From Nocardioides jejuensis (GTDB lineage: Bacteria; Actinomycetota; Actinomycetes; Propionibacteriales; Nocardioidaceae), in assembly GCF_004337475.1 (NCBI RefSeq), contig NZ_SJZJ01000016.1, positions 62,001 to 126,000 of the forward strand: 64,000 nucleotides of DNA, in the 5' to 3' direction. This document shows, piece after piece, positions 1 to 9,176 of the stretch (position 1 is its first letter; each line of letters begins with the position of its first letter). The notes below the pieces were generated by a model. The model was not told the origin of the DNA and searched no databases. It saw nothing but the letters and a program-made list of their open reading frames with translations. A program made the position numbers and the translations under genes.

Positions 1-53
1 TCGCGGGCCTGGTCGCGGACCCGCGCCTCGCGGGTGCCGGTGGTGGCGTTCAT
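1..53 (-). CDS. rsmH: Probable RsmH (16S rRNA m4C1402 methyltransferase), N-terminal fragment
   Basis: Only the first 17 codons are inside the window; the gene runs off the left edge. It begins with ATG at 53-51 after an AAGGG Shine-Dalgarno about 9 nt upstream and reads MNATTGTREARVRDQAR. The peptide alone is not diagnostic. The call rests on position: it is the next gene after mraZ in the same direction and follows an mraW-type leader RNA, and in actinobacteria rsmH (mraW) normally holds this place. RsmH would methylate C1402 of 16S rRNA. A short unrelated gene before rsmH cannot be excluded. Confidence 0.55.
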   Translation of the reverse strand, partial: MNATTGTREARVRDQAR

Positions 54-113
54 GGTGTCGACCCTTCGGTGTGCTGCGTAGATGACGACAGCGGATTCGC
101 CTGACCAGGTCCC

Positions 114-190
114 TGCCCACTTCCGCACAAAGGGGGAAGTTGTGGCCTGGAGCCGGGGAAGTTGCCCCAGGGCACGGGCAGAAGTGGGCA
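114..190 (-). promoter_or_regulatory. mraW RNA motif (structured leader between mraZ and rsmH)
   Basis: Read on the minus strand, a 10-bp outer stem pairs TGCCCACTTC (190-181) with GAAGTGGGCA (123-114). The enclosed region carries two copies of CAACTTCCCC, at 164-155 and 142-133, 22 nt apart. Tandem CUUCCCC sequences inside one hairpin, upstream of mraW (rsmH), are as I recall the hallmark of the actinobacterial mraW RNA motif found by comparative genomics. Its ligand or partner is unknown to me. It fills most of the 204-bp mraZ-rsmH gap and probably acts in cis on the division operon. Confidence 0.75.
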
Positions 191-257
191 CGAGACCTCG
201 TCCTGCGAATCCGCTGTTCTGTTTCGTTCGGTGGTGCCGGGTGGTGCGGGGTGGGGA

Positions 258-686
258 TCAGATCCCCGGGAAGACCTCGTCGGAGAGCTCCGAGAACTTC
301 TGCTCCTGCTCCTCGGAGTAGGTGGCCCAGGCCGTCGGGTCCCAGATCTCGATCCGGTTCATCGCGCCGATCACCATGACCTCCTTGCCGAGCGAGGCGT
401 ACTCCCTCAGCACGGACGGGATGGTGATGCGGCCCTGCTTGTCCGGGACCTCCTGCGACGCCGCCGCGAACAACATGCGGACGTAGTCACGAGCTCCCTT
501 GTTGGTGACCGGCGCCTCGCGGAGCCGGTCGGTCATGCCTGCGAAGTCCTGCATCGACCAGACCGTCAGACAGCGCTCCTGGCCACGGGTGACCACGAGT
601 CCCTCTGCCAGCTGCTCGCGGAACTTCGCCGGAAGGAAGAGGCGGCCCTTCTCGTCGACCTTGGGGGTGTAGGTGCCGAAGAACAT
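258..686 (-). CDS. mraZ: Transcriptional regulator MraZ
   Basis: 142 aa, the usual MraZ length. It is a DNA-binding regulator of the division and cell-wall (dcw) operon. Two SpoVT/AbrB-type halves each carry the DxxxR signature: DEKGR near residues 11-15 and DKQGR near residue 82. The start is ATG 686-684 ([15 protein letters not shown]), preceded by GGAG about 8 nt upstream. The frame stays open to position 761, but that extension would read through the promoter and operator repeats, so it is rejected. MraZ family members bind repeated boxes upstream of their own gene, and such boxes are present at 705-751. The next gene in this direction is the presumed rsmH. Confidence 0.93.
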   Translation of the reverse strand: MFFGTYTPKVDEKGRLFLPAKFREQLAEGLVVTRGQERCLTVWSMQDFAGMTDRLREAPVTNKGARDYVRMLFAAASQEVPDKQGRITIPSVLREYASLGKEVMVIGAMNRIEIWDPTAWATYSEEQEQKFSELSDEVFPGI

Positions 687-704
687 CCGTTCTCCACCCC
701 TTTC

Positions 705-757
705 CCCCACTCTTCCTCCACTGCGCTCCACATTACTCCACTTCCCTCCACCGTCAA
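705..757 (-). promoter_or_regulatory. mraZ promoter overlapped by MraZ-box operator
   Basis: On the minus strand GTGGAG occurs four times at an exact 10-nt period (plus-strand CTCCAC at 716, 726, 736 and 746). A weaker GTGGGG lies at 710-705 and another GTGGAG at 697-692. Spaced GTGG repeats upstream of mraZ are the known binding site of the MraZ ring. A -35 TTGACG (757-752) and a -10 TAATGT (735-730) separated by 16 nt lie within the array, so bound MraZ would block RNA polymerase. This predicts negative autoregulation of the dcw cluster. Confidence 0.85.
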
Positions 758-840
758 CCATGTTGCGCGCGTTTTCCCGCCCTTTTACGAACCACCGCTT
801 CCCAGACTCGGCAGCCCCCGGATCGCGCTACGTTGTGGGC

Positions 841-1803
<963 letters not shown>

Positions 1804-1819
1804 TGACGGCGGACGCGCG

Positions 1820-3019
1820 ATGGCAACCCTGACCGGCCGAGGCCGGACCCTGCTGGCGGCCGGGCTCACCGCGGCGATCGGCGGACTCGTGCTCGGGCAG
1901 CCCGCCTTCACCGGCGTGGGCGTGCTGCTGACCGCGCTCCCCCTGCTCTGCCTCCTGTCCGTACGCCGACCCCGGCCGGTCGCCGTCCAGCGCACGCTCG
2001 AGCCGCGGTGCACCCCCACCGGCCAGCCCGCGCGGGTCCGGCTCACGCTCGCCGGCGCGACGCGCACCGGCCCCCTGCTCCTCGAGGACCGGGTGCCGTG
2101 GGCGCTCGGCGTACGTCCACGGTTCGTGGTGCCCGCAGCAGCGCGGGAGTGGACCGCCGAGGTCGACTACACCCTGCGCTCCGACGTGCGCGGCAGGTTT
2201 GCGCTGGGGCGGCTGACGGTGCGGGCGCTCGACCCCTTCGGGCTCGCGGTCCGCACCCAGGTGGTCGCCGACCAGAGCGACCTGATCGTCACGCCGTCCG
2301 TCCTGACGCTGCCTGCTGTCGGTCGCGCGGGCACGTGGACCGGCGCCGGCGACAACCGGCCCCGCGCCTTCGCCATCGGCAGCGCCGAGGACGTCACCGT
2401 GCGCGAGTACCGCCCGGGCGATCCGCTCCGGCGCGTGCACTGGCGGACCAGCGCCCGCACCGGCGAGTTGATGGTGCGCCGCGAGGAGCAGCCCTGGCAG
2501 TCGCGCGCGACCGTGCTGCTCGACAACCGCGCAGGCGCGCACCGTGGACACGGCGCGGCCTCGTCGCTCGAGGCCGCCGTGACCGCAGCAGCGTCGATCG
2601 CGTCCCATCTGGCCGCGCGGGGCTTCGTCGTACGACTGGTGACGGCGGACGGCCCGTCGAGCACGGGATGGCACGACGGCGCGACGGCGGCGGACGCCGA
2701 CCGCATGCTCGAGGAGCTCGCGGTGGTCGAGCAGACCCAGCGGACCACCATCGACACCGGGTGGCTCACGGCCAGCTCGCGCCACGGGATGCTCGTCGCC
2801 GTGCTGGGCGACGTGCGCGAGGATGCGACCACCCTCCGCCGGCTCCTCCACCACGGCGCGCCGGCGGTCGCCCTGGGTCTCGACGTCGGCCGGTGGAACT
2901 CCGGCCCCATGGGCACCCCGCCCGGCGAAGCGCTCCGGGCAGCGGGGTGGCGTGCCGTGACCGTCCGCCCCGACACGGTCCTGGCTGCGGCCTGGCGCGA
3001 GCTGGCGGTCATGCCGTGA
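1820..3019 (+). CDS. DUF58 domain-containing membrane protein
   Basis: 399 aa. Two hydrophobic segments lie within about the first 50 residues, then a cytoplasmic DUF58 domain with the characteristic REYRPGDPLRRVHWRTSART block around residues 195-215, and a VWA-like fold after it (LLDNRAG). ATG 1820 begins MATLTGRGRT. It lies between moxR and the transglutaminase gene, and its last codons overlap the next start as GTGA. DUF58 proteins accompany MoxR ATPases, probably as their regulated partner; the molecular role is not established. Confidence 0.88.
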   Translation: MATLTGRGRTLLAAGLTAAIGGLVLGQPAFTGVGVLLTALPLLCLLSVRRPRPVAVQRTLEPRCTPTGQPARVRLTLAGATRTGPLLLEDRVPWALGVRPRFVVPAAAREWTAEVDYTLRSDVRGRFALGRLTVRALDPFGLAVRTQVVADQSDLIVTPSVLTLPAVGRAGTWTGAGDNRPRAFAIGSAEDVTVREYRPGDPLRRVHWRTSARTGELMVRREEQPWQSRATVLLDNRAGAHRGHGAASSLEAAVTAAASIASHLAARGFVVRLVTADGPSSTGWHDGATAADADRMLEELAVVEQTQRTTIDTGWLTASSRHGMLVAVLGDVREDATTLRRLLHHGAPAVALGLDVGRWNSGPMGTPPGEALRAAGWRAVTVRPDTVLAAAWRELAVMP

Positions 3020-5229
3020 CCACGCTGCGCAGCCCCGTCGTCGCCGCCTGGGCAGCTGCCACCACGTGGCTCGTCCTCACCTCGTGGAGCCGGCTAGTAG
3101 AGCAGTCGAAGGGGTTCGACCACCGCCTGCTCGTCGCCATCGCGCTCGTGTGCGCCGTCGGCGTCGGGTTGCGTCGGGTCGGGCTCGAGTGGCCCTTCGC
3201 CCTGTCCGGCCAATTCCTCACGGCGCTCCTGGTCCTCCAGGCACAGTTGGGCACGAGCCTGCTTCCGACGACCGGATCCACACGGCACGCCCTCCTGGCA
3301 CTGGTGCACGCACTCGACTCCGCCGCACAGAACGCGACACCGGTCGCCCCCAAGCTGCCGTCGATCGTGCCGTTGCTCCTCGTCGGAGGCGTGGCCGTAC
3401 ACCTGGTCGTGGACCTCGTCGCGGTCTCGCTGGGCAGGGTGCTTCCTGCGAGCCTGCCGCTCCTGGCTGCCTGGGTCCTCCCCGTGAGCGTCCTCGGCTC
3501 CACCTCCGGCACGGGACTCTTCCTCCTCGCCGCCGGGTCGTGGCTGGCGCTCGTCGCGACCCATGAGCACGTCGACCGCGGTCGCTGGGGCCAGCTGGCG
3601 ACGCACGGACGCGGCGCCGTCCTCAGGTCCGGCCCACCGACGATCGTCCTCGGCGGCACGGCACTGCTGCTCGCGGCGCTCCTCCCGGGCGTCCTGCCCC
3701 ACCGGGAGCCGTATCGGCTCGACGGCGATCGGCCCGGCGGGACCGTCCGCGTCGCGGACCCGGTCGCAGACCTCCAGCGCAACCTGACCCGAGGCACCGA
3801 CGTCGACCTGATGCGCGTCACGCTGGTCAACGACGTGGCGGCTCCGTCGTACGTCCGGGTGGCGGTGCTCGACGAGTTCGACGGCAAGGCCTGGCGCGTC
3901 GGACCCCGGACCTGGCCATCGACCAACGCAGTCGACGACGGGTTCCCCCCGGCGCCGGCCCTCCGTCTCCCCGGCCAGCGCGTCTCCTGGAAGGTGGCCG
4001 TCTCCCCGTCGTTCGCCTCGGACTGGCTGCCGCTGCCCAGCTGGACCATGAGCGTCCTGACCGGCGACGCGTGGCGCTACGACAGCACCCAGCTCGACGT
4101 CCACCGGGCCGGCCAGCCGGGCACGACCGCGGGCTTGCACTACGCCGTCGAGGAGTACCGCCCTCACATCGACCCGGCACTGCTGAAGCGCGCCGCGCCC
4201 GACCCGAGCCACCAGGCGAGCGACACCGCACTGCCCACGACGCGCCCCGAGTGGGTGCAGCGACTGGCTCGGCAGGTCACCGAGGGAGCAACGACGGACT
4301 ACCAGCGGGCGGTCGACCTCCAGGAGTGGTTCCAGCACGACTTCACCTACTCCACCGACACGGAGCCGGGCAGCGGCTTCGAGGCACTCGGCGACTTCCT
4401 CAACCACTCCCGCACCGGCTACTGCGAGCAGTTCGCGGCATCGATGGCGTTGCTCGCCCGGGAGCTCGACATGCCCGCCCGGGTCTCGGTCGGCTTCCTG
4501 CGTCCGCGTCACCTCACCGGGATGACCTACGAGTTCAGCGCGCACGACCTGCACGCCTGGCCCGAGATCTGGTTCTCCGGCGTCGGATGGGTCGGCTTCG
4601 AGCCGACGCCGACCAGTCACACCGGATCGGTGCCGGCCTGGTCACGCCCGACCGGCCAGCCGTCACCGAGCGCGAGCCCGTCGACCACGGCCAGGCCGAC
4701 AACCTTGCCGAAGCCGCAGACACCGGCCCCGCGGGACAACGGCGCAGCCGCGTCGCCGGAGGGTCACGACGCGCGGGTGCCGCTCCTGGTCTGCCTCGTG
4801 CTCGTCGCACTGGCCGCCGTTGCCACGACGCCCCGCCTGGTCCGGAGCCGCCGGCGCACCCGACGCCTCGGCTCATCGGACGTCGAGGACTGGTGGGAGG
4901 AGCTGCACGCCACGGCGTTCGATCTCGGCGTCGCCTGGCCGTCCGGACGGTCGCCACGTGCGACGGCACGGTCGGTCGCTGCCCACTTCGCCGCCGAGCA
5001 CGAGGCCGACGCGCGCGAGGCTCTGGACCGCATCGTCGACGCCCTCGAGCTGCACCGCTACGCGCCCACAGGGACGGGCACCGCCACGAGCGCTGACGTC
5101 ACTACCTGCGTGCTCGCGTTGCGGGCCGCCGCCGGCGCACGCGTCGTACGCCGCGCCACGTGGTGGCCGCGATCAGTGCTGCGGGGTCAGTGGGGCGCGG
5201 GCCGGCTGCGGAGCGCGGAGAGCGCGTAG
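3016..5229 (+). CDS. Transglutaminase-like TgpA-type membrane protein
   Basis: 737 aa. Several N-terminal membrane helices (TgpA_N/DUF3488 type, to about residue 220) precede an extracytoplasmic region with a transglutaminase core: GYCEQFAASM holds the catalytic Cys near 469 and HDLHAWPEIW the His near 511, with an Asp or equivalent downstream. A Pro/Ser/Thr-rich linker, one more helix near 590-610 and a cytoplasmic DUF4129-like tail end the protein. GTG 3016 overlaps the DUF58 stop, implying coupling. Its 3' end overlaps the opposing DUF3040 gene by 43 bp. Family members may cross-link or cleave surface proteins; the substrate is unknown. Confidence 0.88.
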   Translation: MTTLRSPVVAAWAAATTWLVLTSWSRLVEQSKGFDHRLLVAIALVCAVGVGLRRVGLEWPFALSGQFLTALLVLQAQLGTSLLPTTGSTRHALLALVHALDSAAQNATPVAPKLPSIVPLLLVGGVAVHLVVDLVAVSLGRVLPASLPLLAAWVLPVSVLGSTSGTGLFLLAAGSWLALVATHEHVDRGRWGQLATHGRGAVLRSGPPTIVLGGTALLLAALLPGVLPHREPYRLDGDRPGGTVRVADPVADLQRNLTRGTDVDLMRVTLVNDVAAPSYVRVAVLDEFDGKAWRVGPRTWPSTNAVDDGFPPAPALRLPGQRVSWKVAVSPSFASDWLPLPSWTMSVLTGDAWRYDSTQLDVHRAGQPGTTAGLHYAVEEYRPHIDPALLKRAAPDPSHQASDTALPTTRPEWVQRLARQVTEGATTDYQRAVDLQEWFQHDFTYSTDTEPGSGFEALGDFLNHSRTGYCEQFAASMALLARELDMPARVSVGFLRPRHLTGMTYEFSAHDLHAWPEIWFSGVGWVGFEPTPTSHTGSVPAWSRPTGQPSPSASPSTTARPTTLPKPQTPAPRDNGAAASPEGHDARVPLLVCLVLVALAAVATTPRLVRSRRRTRRLGSSDVEDWWEELHATAFDLGVAWPSGRSPRATARSVAAHFAAEHEADAREALDRIVDALELHRYAPTGTGTATSADVTTCVLALRAAAGARVVRRATWWPRSVLRGQWGAGRLRSAESA

Positions 5230-5468
5230 GTCGCACTCGCCAGCATCACGAGGAAGCCACCGACCGCGACGAGCACGAGCTCGGTCACGGCACCGGTCAT
5301 CAGCAGGGCAACGCCACCGAGGAAGACGACGCCCGCGAAGATCGCGCGCTGACGCGCGGCACGCCGGAACGAGCTGCCACGCAGCGTGGAGGCGAACTTC
5401 GGGTCTTCCTCACTGAGGGCCCGCTCCATCTGCTCCAGCAGCCGGAGCTCTTCTTCCGAGAGTGGCAC
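5187..5468 (-). CDS. DUF3040 small membrane protein
   Basis: 93 aa. The N-terminal helix PLSEEELRLLEQMERALSEE is the DUF3040 signature, followed by a DPKFASTLR segment and two membrane helices at about residues 43-85. The start is GTG 5468-5466 with a strong GGAGGAGGGG Shine-Dalgarno. In actinobacteria DUF3040 genes commonly sit near the mraZ/dcw region, as here. Function unknown. The C-terminal 43 bp overlap the opposing transglutaminase gene tail to tail. Confidence 0.9.
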   Translation of the reverse strand: MPLSEEELRLLEQMERALSEEDPKFASTLRGSSFRRAARQRAIFAGVVFLGGVALLMTGAVTELVLVAVGGFLVMLASATYALSALRSRPAPH

Positions 5469-5551
5469 GGCCCCTCCTCCCTGCACGTCGATCGATCCCC
5501 TCCAGTCTAGGCAGGTCACCGCAGGTGCGGGTACCCGCTTCGGGCATTTTT

Positions 5552-6274
5552 TCAGGGCCGCGCGACGAGGTGGACCTGGCTCGCCAGCGGGAGGAACTCC
5601 GGCACCGAGGCGACCGCGCGCTCGAGCTCGGCGAGCGCCTCCGCGGAGCCCGGCTCGTTGTCGTGGAGCGCACCGGGCACGAGGTCGCTGAAGACCCGGA
5701 TCGCCTGCCGCGCCGACGGCGTGAAGCCGGCAGCACCGAGCAGCTCCTCGACCTCGGCGGCCGTGAACCGTCGGCCGGCACCCCGGGAGCTGGACGGGAC
5801 CACGCCCGGCCCTCCCTCGAGGAGGTCGCGGGCCTGCTGGAACTGGCCGGCCATCGCGCGGGCCACCACGGCCGCGTGGCGCTGGGCGACGAGGAGGCTG
5901 AGGACGCCGCCGGGCCGGAGCACCGCGGCGATCGAGGCCAGTGCGGCAGCCGGGTCGGCCACCATCTCGATCACCCCGTGGCACAGCACGACATCCACGC
6001 TGTCTGCGGGGACCAGCGTCGCCAGGTCGGACAGGTCGCCCTGCTCCGCCGTGACGAGGTCGGCAACTCCGGCGTCGGCGGCACGGCGTGCGAGCGCGGC
6101 AAGCGCGTCGGGGCTGGGGTCGATGACCCGGACTCGGTGGCCCCGCTCGGCGATCCGGACGGCGAAGCCGCCGGTGCCACCCCCGATGTCGAGCACGGTC
6201 GCGCCCGGGAACTCTTCGAGGATGTCTTCGAGGGCCGCCCACAGGACGGTCGCGCGGCGATCAGTGCCAGCCAT
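5552..6274 (-). CDS. Class I SAM-dependent methyltransferase
   Basis: 240 aa. Motif I LDIGGGTGGFAVRIAERGHR (about residues 28-47) and the following acidic position (VRVIDPSP) define the SAM-binding Rossmann fold; DVVLCHGVIEMVADP is the post-II region typical of the Methyltransf_11/25 group. ATG 6274 is chosen because TACTGT ends 7 nt upstream (leaderless); an upstream in-frame start at 6310 lies before this promoter. The acceptor is not predictable. A HEPN_SAV_6107 gene lies 32 bp upstream in the same orientation. Confidence 0.85.
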   Translation of the reverse strand: MAGTDRRATVLWAALEDILEEFPGATVLDIGGGTGGFAVRIAERGHRVRVIDPSPDALAALARRAADAGVADLVTAEQGDLSDLATLVPADSVDVVLCHGVIEMVADPAAALASIAAVLRPGGVLSLLVAQRHAAVVARAMAGQFQQARDLLEGGPGVVPSSSRGAGRRFTAAEVEELLGAAGFTPSARQAIRVFSDLVPGALHDNEPGSAEALAELERAVASVPEFLPLASQVHLVARP

Positions 6275-6306
6275 GGCGCCCACAGTAGTGGCGGGCATCG
6301 CTGGAC

Positions 6307-6744
6307 TCACGCCCCGGCGCGCAGGGCAGGGCGGAAGACGATCTCCTCCTCCACCGATGTGTGCGGCGCCAGCCCGAGCGCCTGCTCCACGACGGCCAGG
6401 AACCGGTCGGACTCCCGCACCAGGTCGTCGGCCTCACGCTCGGTCACCGAGCGGACCGAACCCGCCTCGGCCGCCGCCCGCTTGGATGCACCGGCCGCGA
6501 AGAACGTCGCCCACTCCCCCAGCTCCGGCGCCACCGCGGCCAGGAGGACCCAGGCGTTCTTCTGCTTGCGCAGGCGCGGGTCGGGGTGGGCACGCGCGGC
6601 CAGCAGTGCAGCCGCCGCCCGGAGCGCCGCGACGTGGGCGTGGGCGTAGCGAGCCGGTGCCTCCGTCGTCATGATCGCCTCCCGAAGCGACTCGGCCGAG
6701 CGCTCCAGGTAGGAGTGGGTGGTGGCGGGCAGCAACATCATCAT
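6307..6744 (-). CDS. HEPN_SAV_6107 family protein
   Basis: 145 aa, all helical. The pattern RYAHAHVAALRAAAALLAAR, WVLLAAVAPELGEWATFFAA and TEREADDLVRESDRFLAVVE is that of the SAV_6107 HEPN family, which actinobacteria conserve as single genes. HEPN folds occur in RNases and toxin partners, but this branch has no proven activity and I see no clear RxxxxH catalytic motif. Three consecutive ATG codons start the frame; the first (6744) is best placed behind AAGGAG. It probably forms a unit with the methyltransferase downstream. Confidence 0.8.
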   Translation of the reverse strand: MMMLLPATTHSYLERSAESLREAIMTTEAPARYAHAHVAALRAAAALLAARAHPDPRLRKQKNAWVLLAAVAPELGEWATFFAAGASKRAAAEAGSVRSVTEREADDLVRESDRFLAVVEQALGLAPHTSVEEEIVFRPALRAGA

Positions 6745-6858
6745 CAGGGCTCCTTCGGTGACATCGACCCTCACGTCTTCGAACATTTGTTCGATGGGTC
6801 GAACGCTACACCCGGCCTCCGACAGATGGGCCGGCCGACAGGCCCTAGGGTCGAGCGC

Positions 6859-7218
6859 ATGATCGAGATCTGGCTGAACCCCGCGTGCTCGAAGTGCCGT
6901 ACCGCCGTGACCGAGCTCGACGCGGCCGGCGCTGCGTACACCGTGCGTCGCTATCTCGAGGAGCCGCCGACGGTCCGCGACATCGACGACGTGCTCACCC
7001 GGCTCGACATGGAGCCGTGGCACATCGCCCGCACCGCCGATGCCAAGGGCCTGGGCGTGATCCTGCCCGAGCGGACGGTCGACCAGCGAGCGGCCTGGAT
7101 CCAGCTGCTCGCCGACCACCCGAAGCTGATCCAGCGGCCGATCCTCACCGCGACCGACGGCACGACCGTCGTGGGTCGGGACGCCGACAGCCTCGCGAAG
7201 GTCATCGCCGCCGGCTGA
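6859..7218 (+). CDS. ArsC/Spx-family arsenate reductase-like protein
   Basis: 119 aa thioredoxin-fold protein. MIEIWLNPACSKCRTA supplies the N-terminal strand and the active-site Cys10 followed by Cys13; QRPILT near residue 93 carries the Arg that binds oxyanion in ArsC. The CxxC spacing differs from the single-Cys loop of classical ArsC, so a YffB/Spx-like or thiol role is possible. TAGGGT lies 7 nt before ATG 6859 (leaderless). No arsenic-resistance genes are nearby, so a housekeeping redox role is more likely. Confidence 0.8.
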   Translation: MIEIWLNPACSKCRTAVTELDAAGAAYTVRRYLEEPPTVRDIDDVLTRLDMEPWHIARTADAKGLGVILPERTVDQRAAWIQLLADHPKLIQRPILTATDGTTVVGRDADSLAKVIAAG

Positions 7219-7253
7219 CGTCCAGCGGCGTCGCTCGGGGCTAGGTTGCTTGC

Positions 7254-7844
7254 GTGGACTCTCTCGCGATGACCTTCACCAGCGGCTGGGCCAGCGGCGT
7301 CAACAGCTATCTCGTCGTCCTCGTGCTCGGCATCGCCGAGCGCCTCGGGGTCGACGGCATCCCGCACGTCCTCGGGAGGTGGGAGGTGCTGGCCGTCGCC
7401 GGCTTCCTCTACGTCATGGAGTTCGTCGCCGACAAGATCCCGTACGTCGACTCGACGTGGGATGCCATCTCCACCGCGATCAGGCCGACCGTCGGTGCCG
7501 TCCTCGGCGTACTGCTCGCGGGTGACGCGACCTCCTTGCAGGGAGCACTGGGCGGCGTCCTGGGCGGCACCACCGCGCTCGCCTCCCACACCGTGAAGAG
7601 CGGCAGCCGGCTCGCGATCAACACCTCCCCCGAGCCCGTGACCAACGTCGTCGCCAGCCTCGGCGAGGACGTCACCGTGCTGGGCGTCGCACTCCTCGCG
7701 CTCCACCACCCGGTCATCGCTGCCTCGATCGCGGCCGTCCTGCTCGTCGTGGGACTCGTCGTCCTCTACGTGGTCCTGAAGTACGTGCGTCGCGGCTGGC
7801 GTCGCTGGAAGGGCAAGGACCGCCTCCCCGCGGCGGTGGCCTGA
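7254..7844 (+). CDS. DUF4126 membrane protein
   Basis: 196 aa with about five hydrophobic segments. The N-terminus LAMTFTSGWASGVNSYLVVL, the central VDSTWDAISTAIRPTVGAVL and the NTSPEPVTNV loop are typical of DUF4126. Start GTG 7254 has TAGGTT 6 nt upstream (leaderless). It ends with a Lys/Arg-rich cytoplasmic tail. Function unknown. It stands 18 bp before the FAD oxidoreductase gene, but that gene has its own -10 box, so they need not be an operon. Confidence 0.85.
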   Translation: MDSLAMTFTSGWASGVNSYLVVLVLGIAERLGVDGIPHVLGRWEVLAVAGFLYVMEFVADKIPYVDSTWDAISTAIRPTVGAVLGVLLAGDATSLQGALGGVLGGTTALASHTVKSGSRLAINTSPEPVTNVVASLGEDVTVLGVALLALHHPVIAASIAAVLLVVGLVVLYVVLKYVRRGWRRWKGKDRLPAAVA

Positions 7845-7862
7845 CCGCTAGGTTCAGCGCCC

Positions 7863-9164
7863 ATGGCACGCATCGCAGTGATCGGCGGCGGCTTCGGCGG
7901 CACCGCCGCGGCGGCCCGGCTCGCCAAGCTCGGCCACGACGTCACGCTCCTGGAGAAGTCACAGCGCCTCGGCGGCGCCCTCGACACGGTCACGGCCGAC
8001 GGCTTCACCTGGGATGCCGGCCCGACCATGACGCTGCTGCCGGCCGTGATCCGCGACCTGTTCCGCAAGTCCGGGCGGCCACTGGAGAAGGAGCTCGACC
8101 TCGTCGCGCGCGACGTGATCCGCGAGCACTGGTTCGCCGACGGCTCGACGGTGGTCCTGCGCGGCGGCTCGCGCGGCGTGCAGTACGACGCGTTCGAGGA
8201 GCTCGGCACGGGCCTCGGTGAGGCGTGGTGCGACCACGTCTCGTCGTACGCCGATGACTGGGAGGTGGTCCGCCGGGAGTATCTCGAACGACCGTGGCGT
8301 CCCGAGATCGCCAGCAAGGAGGTCGTCGCACGGCTCCAGTCGCGCACGATGCTCGCGAAGCGGCTGAAGAAGGACTTCCGCGACGAGCGGCTCCGGCTGG
8401 TAGCGGGCCACCCCTTCTTCATGGACGGCCACGACCTGCGCAACGTGCCGGCCTGGATGGGCCTCAACGCCTACGTCGAGCAGAACTTCGGCGCCTGGAC
8501 GGCTCCCGGCGGCATGGCCGTGCTCGCCGACGCGATGGCCGACCGGCTCCGCACCCGCCGCGTGACCGTGCAGCTCGGCACGACCGTGACCGACATCGTG
8601 CAACGCGACGGCCGGGCCGTCGCGGTCGCCACCGACGCGGGCGAGGTCGACGCCGACGCCGTCGTCTGCGCGATCGACCCCCGCCTCGTGCCCGCCCTGG
8701 CGCCGTACGTCGCGAAGACGATGCCGGCCATCCCGGCGTTCCTCGTGCACGTGGGGCTGGACGGCGACGTGCCGGAGCTCGGTCCGGAGACGGTCTTCCA
8801 CGGCGACCCGACGATCGTCGTCCGCACCGGCGGCACCGCGCCGGAGGGCTGCCACGCGTGGACCCTCGCCGGGCGCGGCCACCTCTCCGAGGACATGGTC
8901 CTCGCGCTGTCACGGATGGGCGTCAACGTCCGGGCCGACGTCGTCACGCGCGTCGACCGTACGCCGCGCGCCCAGGTCGCTGCCCTCGGCAGCTCGCCGC
9001 TCGGCGTGCTGTGGCAGGGACGTGACACGCTCCGATACCGCCTCGGCCCACGCACCCCGATCGAGGGCGTGTACGCCGCCGGCGCCAACGCGACGCCCGG
9101 CTCCGGACTCCCCTACGTCGGCCTCTCGGCCTCGCTGGTCGCCCAGGAGATCGGCCCGGCCTGA
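7863..9164 (+). CDS. Phytoene desaturase-like FAD-dependent oxidoreductase
   Basis: 433 aa. The N-terminal dinucleotide-binding motif is VIGGGFGGTAAAARLAKLGH (residues 6-25), followed by EKSQRLGGALDTV typical of CrtI/amine-oxidase-like flavoproteins. The C-terminal FAD contact is GVYAAGANATPGSGLPYVGL. TAGGTT lies 8 nt upstream of ATG 7863. No phytoene synthase or other carotenoid gene is in the window, although a polyprenyl diphosphate synthase lies 1 kb downstream past metF. The substrate is therefore open; carotenoid or another isoprenoid are both possible. Confidence 0.8.
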   Translation: MARIAVIGGGFGGTAAAARLAKLGHDVTLLEKSQRLGGALDTVTADGFTWDAGPTMTLLPAVIRDLFRKSGRPLEKELDLVARDVIREHWFADGSTVVLRGGSRGVQYDAFEELGTGLGEAWCDHVSSYADDWEVVRREYLERPWRPEIASKEVVARLQSRTMLAKRLKKDFRDERLRLVAGHPFFMDGHDLRNVPAWMGLNAYVEQNFGAWTAPGGMAVLADAMADRLRTRRVTVQLGTTVTDIVQRDGRAVAVATDAGEVDADAVVCAIDPRLVPALAPYVAKTMPAIPAFLVHVGLDGDVPELGPETVFHGDPTIVVRTGGTAPEGCHAWTLAGRGHLSEDMVLALSRMGVNVRADVVTRVDRTPRAQVAALGSSPLGVLWQGRDTLRYRLGPRTPIEGVYAAGANATPGSGLPYVGLSASLVAQEIGPA

Positions 9165-9176
9165 GCCAGGCTTGCG

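Noticed and set aside
258..761. MraZ extended upstream to 761
   Set aside because: The extra 25 codons are the promoter and MraZ boxes; the family N-terminus and Shine-Dalgarno place the start at 686.
6859..7218. Arsenic resistance operon
   Set aside because: The ArsC-like protein has a CxxC active site and no ars neighbours; the ArsA-family ATPase at 42.4 kb is far away and grouped with an SRPBCC gene.
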